Shown here piece after piece: positions 10,841 to 23,600 of a stretch of DNA of 64,000 nt. The position numbers and the translations under genes were made by a program. This DNA comes from Manihot esculenta (Eukaryota > Streptophyta > Magnoliopsida > Malpighiales > Euphorbiaceae), in NCBI RefSeq assembly GCF_001659605.2, contig NC_035163.2, positions 29,848,158 through 29,912,157 on the forward strand. The letters run 5' to 3'. The notes beneath the pieces are model-generated. The model saw only the letters and a list, made by a program, of their open reading frames with translations. It did not search any database and was not told the DNA's origin. Within the stretch, counting starts at the first letter, position 1; the number at the start of each line of letters is the position of its first letter.

Positions 10841-13800
10841 ATGGCGGACTTATCCCGTTCAGAATCCAGGCGATTGTATTCTTGGTGGTGGGATAGCCAC
10901 AATACTCCGAAGAATTCAAAATGGCTTCAGGAAAATCTTACAGGTCTTATTCTCTTCTTAGATCTGACATGTCTCTTGTCTAATGAACTGACCTTTGAGT
11001 GCATTTTACTGCATAAAATGATGGTAGTAGAGTTATGGTAATTGTTCGCTGGATAGCCCCTTGTAAGAACTTGAACTGTTGTTCGCATAAGTCTACTTTT
11101 TTTACAATGCATAGGCAATTCTCTCAGTTAAGATAAATATATTTTAACAGGTATGGATGCGAAAGTAAAGGCAATGATCAAGCTCATTGAAGAAGATGCA
11201 GATTCATTTGCAAGGAGAGCAGAAATGTACTATAAAAAACGTCCACAGCTGCTGAAATTGGTTGAAGAGTTCTATCGTGCTTACCGTGCACTAGCAGAGA
11301 GGTATGATCATGCAACTATGGATCTTCGGCAAGCCCATCAAACCATGGCTAAAGCATTTCCAAACCAAGTGCCTTGTGAGCTGGCTGATGACTCACTCTT
11401 AGGCTCTTCAGGTGCTGAGGGAGAGCTTCACATGCCAAAAATGCCACACCCAGTTCATGCATTAGTTGACTCAGGTGACTCGCACGAGGATGCACTAGGA
11501 CTCTCTTCGGCCAACCTGCATGCCATGAAAAGCAACAGTAGAAATCCCGAAGGATCAGACTCTGGAATTAGCAGAAGTGATTTAAATGACATGTTTGAAT
11601 CAAAAGTATTGGTTTCAAGAGTTTCAGGAGGAAAGACGAAATCATGCCCAAACATCCAAGAACTGGTGGGGGACAAAACTGAAGTAAAAAACTTGAAGAA
11701 AACCCTTGCAGAGATTCAAACTGAAAAGGAAGGTGTTCTTCTTCAATGCCAGCAGAAGATGCAGATGTTATCTATCCTGGAAAGAGAACTTAAGGAAGCT
11801 GGAGGACTTGAAGAACAAGCAAGCAGAGCTGAAATTGAAGTCAAAATCCTGAGGGAAACCCTTGTTAAATTAGAATCTGAGAGGGATGTTGGTCTCCTTC
11901 AGCACAATAAATGTTCGCAAAGAATATCTAGTCTGGAGAATACAATCTCTCAAACACATGAGGATGCAAATGGACTCAACGAAAGAGCAATAAAAGCAGA
12001 AATAGAAGCTAAAAATCTCAAGCAAGAACTTTCTACCTTGGAGGTTGACAAGGAAGCTGATCTTCTTCAATACAATCAATGTCTTGAAATGATATTAATT
12101 TTGGGGAATAAAATCTCGCTTGCAGAGGCAAATGCAAAAATGCTTAATGAGCAAACTGAAAGAACAGAGGCTGAAGTTAAAGCATTGAAGGAAGCTCTTG
12201 CCAGGTTGAACAAAGAGAAAGAAGATGCAGAACTTCGGTATGAGCAATGTTTGGAAAGAATAGATGAAATGGAGTGTGAAATTTCTCATTCCCAAGAAGA
12301 TGTCCAAAGACTCAATAGTGAAATTATAACAGGTGCTGCAAAATTGAAAGATGTAGAAGAACAATATTTTCTGTTAGAGAGATCAAATCAATCTCTGCAG
12401 ATGGAGGCGGACAATCTGGCACAGAAGATAGCAAAAAAGGATCAACGACTTCTGGAGAAAGAAGACGAATTGAAGAAACTTCAAACTTCACTGCAAAATG
12501 AGCGCTCACGGTTTATCCAAATTGAAGCTGCTTTGCAAACTTTGCAGAAGCTGCACTCTCAATCTCAAGAGGAGCAGAGAGTTTTGGCACAAGAGCTTGA
12601 GAAGAAACTTCAGTTGTTGAAGGACTTGGAGATAAGCAACAACGACCTGCAGGAAGATCTCCAGCGGCTTAAGGAAGAGAACCAGAGTCTTGATGAACTG
12701 AAAAGTTCCTCCGGAAGTTCAATAATGAGTTTACAAAATGAAAATTTCAACCTGAAAGAAGTGAAAGAAAAACTCGAACAGGATCTTTCCATACAAGAGG
12801 CCCAAAATAATTCCCTGCAGAAAGAGATCCAACATTTGAAGGAGGATATTGATTACTTGAATAGGAAATATCATGATTTAATAGAGCAATTGAGCTTATT
12901 TGGTTTGGATCCCAAGAGCCTGAATTCAGCAGTCAAGGACTTGCAAGACGAGAACTTGAAGCTGAAAGAAGCCTATGAAATGGACAGAAATGAAAAAGAA
13001 GCTCTACATGAGAAGTTGAGGGACATGAATGAGCTTCTGGAGAGAAATGTTGGTCTGGAGAGATCTCTATCAGAATTGAATAGCAAGTTTCAGGGATCAA
13101 TGAAACGGATCGAAGAATTACAGGAGTCCTGCCAGTTTCTTCAAGGAGAAAAATCTGGTCTTGTTGCTGAAAAAGCCATCCTGCTTTCTCAGTTACAAAC
13201 TATGACTGAGAATATGCGAAGGCTCTTGGACAGAGATGCCATGCTGGAGGATTCACTCACTCGTGCAAATGCTGAAGTTGGAGGTTTAAGGGCGAAGTCA
13301 AAAGGTTTGGAAGAATTATGTCAGACGCTCAAAGATGAGAAATCCAATCTTCAAAATGAAAGAAGCACCTTCATGAGTCAGCTAGAAAATGTTGAACAGA
13401 GACTTGGAATTCTAAAAAGGAGGTTTACAAGATTAGAAGAAAAACATGAAGCAAAAGAACTGCAGAGTTACCTTGGCAAAAAAAGACAAGGGCGTGCATG
13501 TCATATACAGTCTAGTGAATCCCAATTGGCAGATCTGGAGAACCAGGTCCTTCTTCAGAAAGAAGAAACTAAATTGAGTAACAAAGAATATGAAGATGAA
13601 CTAGACAGGGTTGTCAATGCTCAGGTTGAGATCTTCATCTTGCAGAAGTTTATACAAGATTTGGGAGAGAAGAATTCATCTTTGTTGCTTGAATGCAAGA
13701 AACATGTTGAAGCATCCAAATTCTCAAATAAATTGATATTAGAGCTAGAGACCAAGAATCTTGAGCAACAGGTGGAAGTAGAATTCTTATTGGATGAAAC

Positions 13801-14383
13801 TAAAAAGCTGAAAATGGGAGTTCAGCAAATATTCAGAGCTATTCAGTTTGATCCAGTCAATGAGCATGAAGATGGGATCGAAGAAGGGCAAATTCCTGTT
13901 CTTGATATTTTGCATCACATCGAGGGCTTAAAAGATTCCCTTCTAAGAAATGAGGATGAGAAGCAACAACTAGTGATTGAGAACTTGATGCTCTCAACTT
14001 TAATTGGAGAACTAAGATTAGAGGGCGCAGAAATCAAGTCGAAGAAGAAAATCTTTAAGCAGGAGTGTGACATTATGGCAGAGCAATATAGAATGCTGCA
14101 AAAGGATATGCATGAACTTGTAGAGATGAACATGCAACTGAGAATGGAAGCAAGTAAACGAGAGCAGCAAGAGGAGGTATTGAAGGATGAACTGGAAATT
14201 CAACATGCAAGTCTTGAAAGTTTGCAGGGTTCTTACCTTGCATTGCAAGAAGAAAACTTCAAGGCACTTGAAGAAAACAGAGCTTTACTTGAGAAATTTT
14301 CAGATTTGAGAAAGAAAATGTGTATATTGGAAGAGGAAAATAGTGCATGTCTCCAGGAAGTATTGTTGCAATATGACTCATAG
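10841..14383 (+). CDS. NET1-like copy 2, C-terminally truncated
   Basis: Coding exons 10841-10943 and 11151-14383 join in phase 1 to give 1111 aa. The NAB actin-binding domain (residues of about 1-100) is intact, with the [18 protein letters not shown] motif. It is followed by a linker of about 90 residues and a long heptad-rich coiled coil. The protein is collinear with residues 1 to about 1119 of copy 3. It differs by a deletion of about 14 residues near 13445, where copy 3 has [15 protein letters not shown], and ends abruptly after [11 protein letters not shown]. The remaining 680 residues of copy 3, including the last exon, are missing, and the sequence after the stop is unrelated. Known NET1 proteins link actin to the plasma membrane and plasmodesmata. 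This form could still bind actin but lacks the normal C-terminal part. Confidence 0.85.
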
Positions 14384-16640
14384 ATTGCTCTCACGAAAGG
14401 AAGGACACAAAAAAAAGAAAAAGCCAAGCCAAAGCAAAATGTCAATACTCATCACAAATCTTTTACGATGCCATGAAAAAAGACCTGAAAGTTCCTGTAT
14501 GTGCACATTCATTGGTCACTTCGAGCTTTTGTCATGTAACTATAGCTTTACGTATAAGGGTTGTATTGTAAAATTCCATATTACCTTATACCGCCATGGT
14601 AATTCGCTCTTAATCTTTTAGCTCTGAGTTTTCTTGAAATTAGATTATTTTTTTGCTGAGATAGGCTGCCTAGTAAATAACTTCAAAATGAGGAAACAAA
14701 TTAGGTTCTTACGATGTTTGTTTGGCAAAATGAGAGTTTAAAGTGTAAAAAAGTAAAAGTATAAAGAAAAACCAGATGCAAAACTTAAAAGCTTAATGAA
14801 CAAGATTTGACAAGGAGAAATCGTATAATACACTATTAGCATATGAAAATAATAATTGTGAGAAAATGTATGTATGATTATATATAATGAACAGAGATTA
14901 TACCCATTTGCATTCTCACCCCAGCCATGTGAAAGGAAGTGGTAGGAGAAAAGAAAGCTGCAAATGGTCAAGGCAGACTAGAGATGGATCTCCATGGATA
15001 TTCCTTTTCAAATATGGTAGCTAGATTATGTGGGGGCAAAGGGATGGCCACAGTTCACTTGCTAGCACAAAACCCTGCAAAATATTTGTAATTCCTTTTA
15101 CTTTCCAACAACTTTTCAGAATCTCTGAAGGGAACCTGCGGGTGTGGATCAAAACATATCGGGGGGTCCATTGCTTTTCAAGATCTTCAACCACAAGCTG
15201 TCCTTCAATGGTTGGTGATGCCTTTAACTATGAATTGAGCGTTATGCATGGTGCATCCTTCAACATCCATTTCAAATACATAAACTTTATCTACTTTCCT
15301 TCCAGAATAATTTAAGAGAGAGAAAAGAAAAAGAGATGCAAGGCAGACAAGTAGATCACATCTCTTGGGTCGGTGATTTTCCAGCAATAGTGCCTTAAAA
15401 GCACCATAGATTTGGTAGAGAGTAACCATCAAACCCTAATTTGAAACTTAATTGTAGTATGGCAATAGGGTTCCCACGGTACATAGTCCTTGTACTGTCT
15501 ACGACTATGCTTCATTTCATTTTCCTAAAAATTTTTAAAATTATACTAATTGATCAATCTTGTTTCTTTAAAAAAATTAAAAATTTATTCGACATCCTTT
15601 TGTTTTTATTTTTTATTTGTTGAAATAATAATAATAATTTGGCAGCAGGGGTCCATCTAATTATGGTGGATTCAGCCATCTCCTCTACCAAATGGAGAAA
15701 CTTGGAAGGAACTTCATAGATTAATTTGTGTTTAATAGTTCTGATTAAGAGATGCCACCTCCTTAATAATGCTTAATCTTTCAAAGTAATAATCTTAATT
15801 ATCTACTTTATTGTTTAAATTTATCTAAATACAAATATTAATATTTAATCCTTAATTAAGGCTAATTGATGGTTTTAACAATTAAGTCAACATATTATAT
15901 TACCAAAATAAATAATAATTACAATAATTATGATTTTTGTAACTGTAGTCTGTAAGCAAACAAAAAAATATTTATTAAATATAACTTTTTATTATTGTTT
16001 TAATTATGCAATTAATTAATTTAAAAAATAAAATATATTTAAAATAAATTATTAATAGTCATTTAACATACTAATAAATACTTTTTCCGTTGTGTCTTAT
16101 AATTAAATATTTTTCATTTTTCTCATACATTTTATATAGGGTGTTTGTTGAAGTAGAAAGTTTGTATAATAGTGAGAATATTTTATAAATTTAAATAAAT
16201 GGTAAATTTGAATGTGTTTTTCATTACATTTCTAGTAAGTGTAGGATGTAAAATATTCTCTAAAAAAAATTTCATGATTTGTGTATAAATATTAAAAGAA
16301 ACAAATTACCATTAAAACAAGAAAATGTGAAATGGAAAGGAAAATGTGGGAAAGTTTGGAAGTGTTTGGAGAGAGAGAGAGAGAGAAGGATACTGTGGCA
16401 AAGGGAAGGAAAGAGTCAGAATTCAGAACCCAAGAAAGAACATAATTTAGATCTTAAGCAATGGCAGATTAGTCAATTTACTTACTTTTCATGGTACTCT
16501 GCCTGTCACCATCTCAAAGGTAACCACAAGAAATAGCAAAAACAAAGAATGAGACCGTTTATCAGTATCTCCAATATTTATCAAATCATAACTATAATCA
16601 AACACACAATAATCTCCCCTCATATGAACATACCGAATGC
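14384..16640. other. Spacer between NET1-like copies 2 and 3
   Basis: No gene is supported. The sequence after the copy 2 stop is unrelated to the NET1 3' half, which was either deleted or never copied. A - strand frame at 15205-15429 (74 codons, ATG at 15429, two weakly hydrophobic stretches) has somewhat better base composition than its surroundings, but I recognise no family. From 15620 to 16350 the DNA is AT-rich and featureless. A (GA)n tract lies at 16370-16386. Confidence 0.4.
16370..16386. repeat. (GA)n microsatellite
   Basis: A run of about eight GA units upstream of copy 3. It is not part of the shared promoter block. Confidence 0.8.
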
Positions 16641-16648
16641 TATAAAAT
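16641..16648 (+). promoter_or_regulatory. TATA box of NET1-like copy 3
   Basis: TATAAAAT followed by CTCCTC, identical to the element at 2658, with the same downstream AATTCTTTTCC and TGTCAGCC segments. The spliced 5' leader follows, with an intron acceptor CAATTGCAG before GCTTGAAGAT (exon from 17472 to the ATG at 17641). Confidence 0.5.
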
Positions 16649-17640
16649 CTCCTCTTATACCAAATTCTTTTCCTACTTTTTATCTTCTCATTATCTGTCA
16701 GCCTTTTTTACAGTAACTCTACCGAATTTTCTGAATATAATGCAGATGACTCGTTCTAGAGAGAGAAAGGGAGACGTTCTATGTGAGCATTTCTGAGGTA
16801 AGAGAGAGAATATGGGGTGATTAGTATGATATGCAGCTGGGAGTTTAGCATCGCAGCTGCTAATCACTGGGTTTGTTCTTTTGGTAGGTGTTTGATACTT
16901 AATGGCCATCAAGTAATCATTTTTTTCAGTTTTGTGGATACCCAATTGATTGAAGTTTCTTTCTTTTTCTTCCTTTTCTTTTGGGAAGAGAAACTCGCAG
17001 ATCAAAAACCATCATCACATTGTAGTACTGTGTTCTGCGCCGTACAATAATTTGTTGGTTCTTACTTTTGTGTTTATGTGAACGGCGGTTGTTTTTTCTT
17101 GGTAGTTTTATAGTCTTTGTGATTCGTTCGACATTTTTCTTTTTTCCTAAGTGCTTTGCACGAAGATTGCATTTTCTACTTTCTTCAAAGATTGAAGAGT
17201 AGATTTGATTTGATTTCACTAGCTTTTTTGGGTTTAATCATTGGGTCCGAGTGTTGGATTTTCCTTTCCTTATTTGCAAAAGGACTTAAATGGGGTCATT
17301 CTTTTCAATCATGTTTAATGCTGCATACTACTGCTTCTTACTTCATGACCAAAAGAATGAATGCTCGATATTTGAGTAGATTGACCCTGATTTCTCCTGG
17401 ATTGATTTTTTTTTTTTCGATTTTGTTTTCTCATTATTTTAACTCGTTATTCACATGATTTGCAATTGCAGGCTTGAAGATCTTATTTTTCATTTCCTTT
17501 CAATTTACACTTTGAAATTTACTGAAGTGAGGAGTTCCTTTGGCTGGAGAAACAGTGGATTGTTGTTCAATTGAGCTGGTAGTGTGCATAATAACTTTGA
17601 TCCGGCTACACCAGTAGCTTTGTTGTTCTTGGCTGGAATC

Positions 17641-20600
17641 ATGGCGACCTTATCCCATTCAGAATCCAGGCGATTGTATTCTTGGTGGTGGGACAGCCAC
17701 AATAGTCCGAAGAATTCAAAATGGCTTCAGGAAAATCTTACAGGTCTTATTCTTTTCTTAGATCTGACATGTCTCTTGTCTAATGGCCTGATCTTTGAGT
17801 GCACTGTACTGTATAAAAAGTAGGAACATGTGATACTAAGGTCGTACAAAGAACTAAGCTTGCAAAGACTTTACTGCTGAAATTAATTAATAGTTTTGTA
17901 CTATGCCTCAGCTTTACTGCCTTGTATTTAAAACTGATAGGTGAAACACTTCTAAGAAGAATATTTAGCGTGGAAATCATAGTTCATAGAAGCTCGAAGC
18001 TTATAGTTGAACATGGGATCAGACATTGAACTTGTGATGGTTAGTAATGTTTGTTAAGGAACAAAATGTACAGTTTAAGCTGACCCTAGGGCTTTAGTGG
18101 TATTAGATGAACTTTTTGCTGTATTACCTTATGACCCCTGTATCCTTTTTGAAAGTACTTAAAAGTGTTTTTTTTTTTTTTTTTTTTTGAGATCTTCCAA
18201 CCTGATCATTTCAAATGTTGAGTTTTTCTTACGCTGTAGTAATAAGGTTCTTCAATCAATGTCTGGTTTGGAAACTGATTGGAATCAGTCAAACTCAAAA
18301 CCAAATTAACCAAAACTGGCTTTGAGACTGGAACTGATTTATTTGGTTCTAGGCCAAACTGGAAAAAGTTTCCTTTTAAAGAAATTATAAAAAAAAGGAG
18401 AAACAGTTCAGCCGTTTTATTTGATCAAGTGGAACCAAGGGACCCTATTGTGTGTATGTTCCTGGTCCTCCTGTACCTTGAACAGGAACATACATACATA
18501 TATATATACACACAGACATATATATGTTCCTGGTCCTCCTGATTAGCTCAATAATTTCCTGTACTCAACCTTTCACGTATATCGTGTCTAAAGAAAACCT
18601 TTTATCATTCTTCTTACAAAAATAGTTTCTGGTTTGAATCTTATTTGTCTGCATAATGGTCGTGGCTGACAACCATCAGTTGTGCACAAAACCGTTGAAC
18701 TTTGACCCATATGTAGATTATAACAGCATATGCTGGCTTTCAAACCCCATTCTTTTTCTTCTCTTCATGCCATATTCATGCAGCAAATCACAGCTAAAAA
18801 TCTTAGTAATGTTGCGAACAATAATTTAAATAGCACATGCTTGTGCACAAGATAACTTCTTAATCCAAGTTATTCACATTTGTCATGATTAAGACTGCAC
18901 TTTTATTCTATGTTCTTCACTTCTAGCCACTGGTTGAGGCCAGCATAAATGACAATTTTTTGCCTAAAATATTTTGGCTTACAGTTCTTCTGCAGAAATC
19001 TTTTAGCGGTTTCATATTGAGTGCACTTTCATTTTTCAGTGGAGAAATAGATGTGGATAGTCCAATAGATTATAAGCCTTTCATTCTCCATGCTGAACTA
19101 GTAAATGCGTATGCTCTTAATGAAATTGCTATAATTTGTAAGAGGTAGTAAAGCTATGGTACTTGTTCACATCAATATACCTTTTTGCAATGCGTGTGTC
19201 ATCCTCTTAATGAACATAAATCTGTTTAAACAGGTATGGATGCCAAAGTAAAAGCAATGATCAAGCTCATTGAAGAAGATGCAGATTCATTCGCAAGGAG
19301 AGCAGAAATGTACTATAAAAAACGTCCAGAGCTGATGAAATTGGTTGAAGAGTTCTACCGTGCTTACCGTGCACTAGCAGAGAGGTATGGTCATGCAACT
19401 ATAGAGCTACGCCAAGCCCATCGAACCATGGCAGAAGCATTTCCGAACCAAGTACCTTATGTGCTGGCTGATGACTCACCCTCAAGCTCTTCAGGTCCAG
19501 AAGGCGAGCCTCACACACCACGAATGCCACATCCCATTCATGCCTTACTCCACTCAGATGACTTGCACGAGGATGCACTGGGCTCCTTGTCCAATCTGCA
19601 TGCAAGAAAAAGCAACAATCAACATCCAGAAGAAGGATCAGACTCTGGAACTAGCAAAAGGGGTTTAAAACAGCTCAATGACATGTTTGAATCACAAGTA
19701 ATGGTTTCAAAAGTTTCAGAAGGAAAGATGAAAATATGCCCAAACATCCAAGAAATGGTGGGGGACCAAACTGAAGTTGAAAACTTGAAGAAAACCCTTG
19801 CAGAGATTCAAACTGAAAAGGAAGCTGTTTTTCTTCAGTACCAGCAGAACCTGCAGAAGTTATCTAGCCTGGAAAGAGAACTTGAAGAAGCTGGAGGGCT
19901 TGATGAACGAGCAAGCAGAGCTGAAATTGAAGGCAAAATCCTGAAGGAAACCCTCATTAAATTAGAATCTGAGAGGGATATTTGTCTTCTTCAGTATAAT
20001 AAATGTTTGGAAAGAATATCTAGCCTGGAGAACACAATCTCTCAAGCACAAGAGGATGCAAAGGGACTTAACCAAAGAGCAAGTAAAGCAGAAATAGAAG
20101 CTCATAATCTCAAGCAGGAACTTTCTGCACTGGAGGCTGACAAGGAAGTTGTTGTTCTTCAGTACAACCAGTGTCTTGAAATGATATCAGTTTTGGAGAA
20201 TAAAATCTTGCTTTCAGAGGCAAATGCAAAAATGCTTAATGAACAAATTGAAAGAACAGAAACTGAAGTTAAAGCACTGAAGGAAGCTCTTGCTAGTTTG
20301 AACAAAGAGAAAGAAGATGCAGAACTTCGGTACGAGCAGTGTTTGGATAGAATAGCTAAAATGGAGGGTGAAATTTCTCATGCCCAAGGAGATGTCAAAA
20401 GACTCAACAGTGAAATTCTAATGGGGGCTGCAAAATTGAAAGATGTAGAAGAACAGTATTTTCTGTTAGAGAGATCAAATCAATCTCTCCAGTTGGAGGC
20501 AGACAATCTGGCACAGAAGATAGCAACAAATGATCAAGAACTTTTGGAGAAAGAAGATGAATTGGAGAAACTTCAGACTTCACTGCAAAATGAGCACTCA

Positions 20601-23600
20601 CGGTTTGTCCAAATTGAAGCTGCTTTTCAAACTTTGCAGAAGTTGCACTCTCAATCTCAAGAGGAGCAGAGAGTTTTGGCACAAGAGCTTCAGAAGAAAC
20701 TCCAGTTGTTGAAGGACTTGGAGATAGGCAACATTGAGCTGCAGGAAGATCTCCAGTGGGTTAAGGAAGAGAATCAGAGTCTCAATGAACTGAATAATTC
20801 TTCCAGAAGTTCAATAATGAGTTTACAAAATGAAATTTTCAGCCTGAAAGAAGTTAAAGAAAAACTTGAACAGGATCTTTCCGTGCAAGTGGCCCAAAGT
20901 AATTCTCTGCAGCAAGAGATCCAACATTTGAAGGAGGATATTAAGTGCTTGAATAGGAGATATCAGGATTTAATAGAGCAATTGTGCTCTGTAGGTTTGG
21001 ATCCTAAGAGCCTGAATTCAGAGGTCAAGGACTTGCAAGACGAGAACTTGAAGCTAAAAGAAGTTTGTGAAAAGGACAGAGATGAAAAAGAAGCTCTCTA
21101 TGAGAAGTTGAGAGACATGAGTGAGCTTCTGGAGAGAAATGTGGCTTTGGAGGGATCTCTATCAGAATTGAATAGCAAGTTGCAGGGATCAATGGAGAGG
21201 GTTAAAGAATTGCAGGAGTCCTGCCAGTTTCTTCAAGGAGAAAAATCTGGAATTGTTGCTGAAAAAGCCATCCTGCTTTCTCAGTTACAAACTATGACTG
21301 AGAATATGCAAAAGCTCTTAGACAGAGATGCCATGCTGGGGGATTCACTTGCTCATGCAAATATTGAAGTTGAAGGTTTAAGGGCAAAATCAAAAGGTTT
21401 GGAAGAATTCTGTCTGATGCTCAAAGATGAGAAATCCAATCTTCAAAATGAAAGAAGCACGCTCACGAGTCAGCTAGAAAATGTTGAACAGAGACTGGGA
21501 AACCTAGAAAGGAGATTTACAAGACTAGAAGAAAAATGTACTGATCTGGAGATGGAGAAAAAATCAACAATCCATGAAGTAAGAGAATTGCAGAGTTACT
21601 TTGGCATAGAAAAACAAGAGCGTGTATGTTATATACAGTCTAGTGAGTCCCGATTGGCAGATCTGGAGAATCAGGTCCTTCTCCTGAAAGAAGAAAGTAA
21701 ATTGAGTAAGAAAGAATATGAAGAAGAACTAGACAAAGTTGCAAATTCTCAAGTTGAGATCTTCATCTTGCAGAAGTTTATACAAGATTTGGAAGAGAAG
21801 AATTTATCTTTGTTTATTGAATGCAAGAAACATGTTGAGGCATCCAAATTCTCGAATAAACTGATATCAGAGTTAGAGACTGAGAATCTTGAGCAGCAAG
21901 TGGAAGTAGAATTCTTATTGGATGAAATTGAAAAGCTTAGAATGAGAGTTCATCAAGTGTTCAGAGCTGTTCAGTTTGATCCAGTCAATGAGCATGAGGA
22001 TGGGATTGAAGAAGGGCAGATTCCTCTTCTCCTTATTTTGAATCACATCGAGGGCTTAAAAGGTTCTCTTCTGAGAAATGAGGATGAGAAGCAACAACTG
22101 GTGGTTGAGAACTTGGTGCTCTTAACTTTACTTGGAGAACTAAGATCAGAGGGTGCTGAAATTGAGTCAGAGAAAGAGATCTTTAAGCAGGAGTTTGACA
22201 TTATGGCGGAGCACTGTACTGTGCTGCAAAACGATAAGCATGAACTTCTGGAGATGAACAGGCAACTGAAATTGGAAGCAAGTAATGGAGAGCAGCAGGA
22301 GGAGGTATTAAAGGCTGAACTGGAAATTCAATATGCAAATCTTGCAAATTTGCAGGGTTCTTACCGGGCATTGCAAGAAGAGAACTTCAAGGCACTTCGA
22401 GAAAACAGAGGTTTACTTGAGAAATTTTCAGATCTGGAAAAGGAAATGTGCATACTGGAAGAGGAAAACAGTGAATGTCTCCAGGAAGTACTAGCTCTCA
22501 GTAGCGTATCATCAGTTTTCAAATGCTTTGGGACTGAGAAAGTGGAGGAACTTGAGGCACTTTCTAAAGATCTTAGCTGTCTTCATGTGCTGAACAATGA
22601 TCTCAAGGAGAAGGTTGAGGTGTTGGGGCAGGAGCTGGAAATAAAAGAAAAAGAAAGTCTACGTCTTAGTCAAACAATTGAGGGGTTGCACCAGGAGCTG
22701 CAAGAAGGCAAAGATTTAACTGATCAATTGAACTTTCAAATTTTAATTGGGCAGGATTTTCTTAGACAGAAAGCTGCCGACCTTTTACAAGTGGAACAGA
22801 AGCTTAAGACAGCACATGACTTGAATGCAGAATTGAGCATAACTGTTGAGGAACTGAAAAGGGAGTGTGAAGAATCAAAAATGGCTAGGGAGAATATAGA
22901 GAAGCAGATCCTTGAGCTGTCCAAAGGTAGCATAAGTCAGACAAAAGAAATTGAATATCTTAAACAAGCAAATGAAAATCTCGAGTCAGAAGTGAGTTCA
23001 TTATGCAAGGCAGTCGAAGAACGAAGGATTAAAGAAGAGAACTTGAGTTTGGAGTTGCAAGAGATAAGTTATGAGTTTGAACTCTTTGAGGCTGAGGCAT
23101 CATCATTCTATTTTGATCTTCAAACATCCTCTGTCTGTGAGGTCTTGCTTGTAAATAAAGTTCATGAACTGACTGCAGTTTGTGAGAGTCTTGAAAATGA
23201 AAATGCCCACAAGGACTTCAAAATTGAACAGATGAAGGAAAGATTTGGCTTCCTGGAAATTGAAATTGGAGATATGAAGGCTCAATTGTCTGCATATGCT
23301 CCAGTCATAGCTTCTATAACAAATAATGTGGAATCTCTGGAGCACAATCTTTGCACAAGGTCTTTTGCAGCTTGCAATCAAGGAGAGATGGTAAAGTTTT
23401 TTCCCTACACAAGATTAACTTCAAAGCAATTTAGAATATTAGAGTGCTACTTATAGAAACTTGATTGTCAAACGGGACAGATTTAAGATTTAAATTCTAA
23501 TAGGAATTATGGTTGCTTTACTAGTATTATATAAGTTCAAAATGCCCCTTGTAAATGTGAAGATTTTAATAGGTTAATTCTCTTGTTCTTTGAAAATTTT

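Noticed and set aside
15205..15429. Possible 74-codon - strand gene between NET1 copies
   Set aside because: Has an ATG and moderate composition, but no recognisable family, no supporting exons and no conserved motif; kept only as a note in the spacer entry.
18279..18542. 87-codon frame in NET1 copy 3 intron
   Set aside because: Ends in a translated TA/CA microsatellite (repeated Tyr-Ile) and lies inside an intron defined by matching phases.
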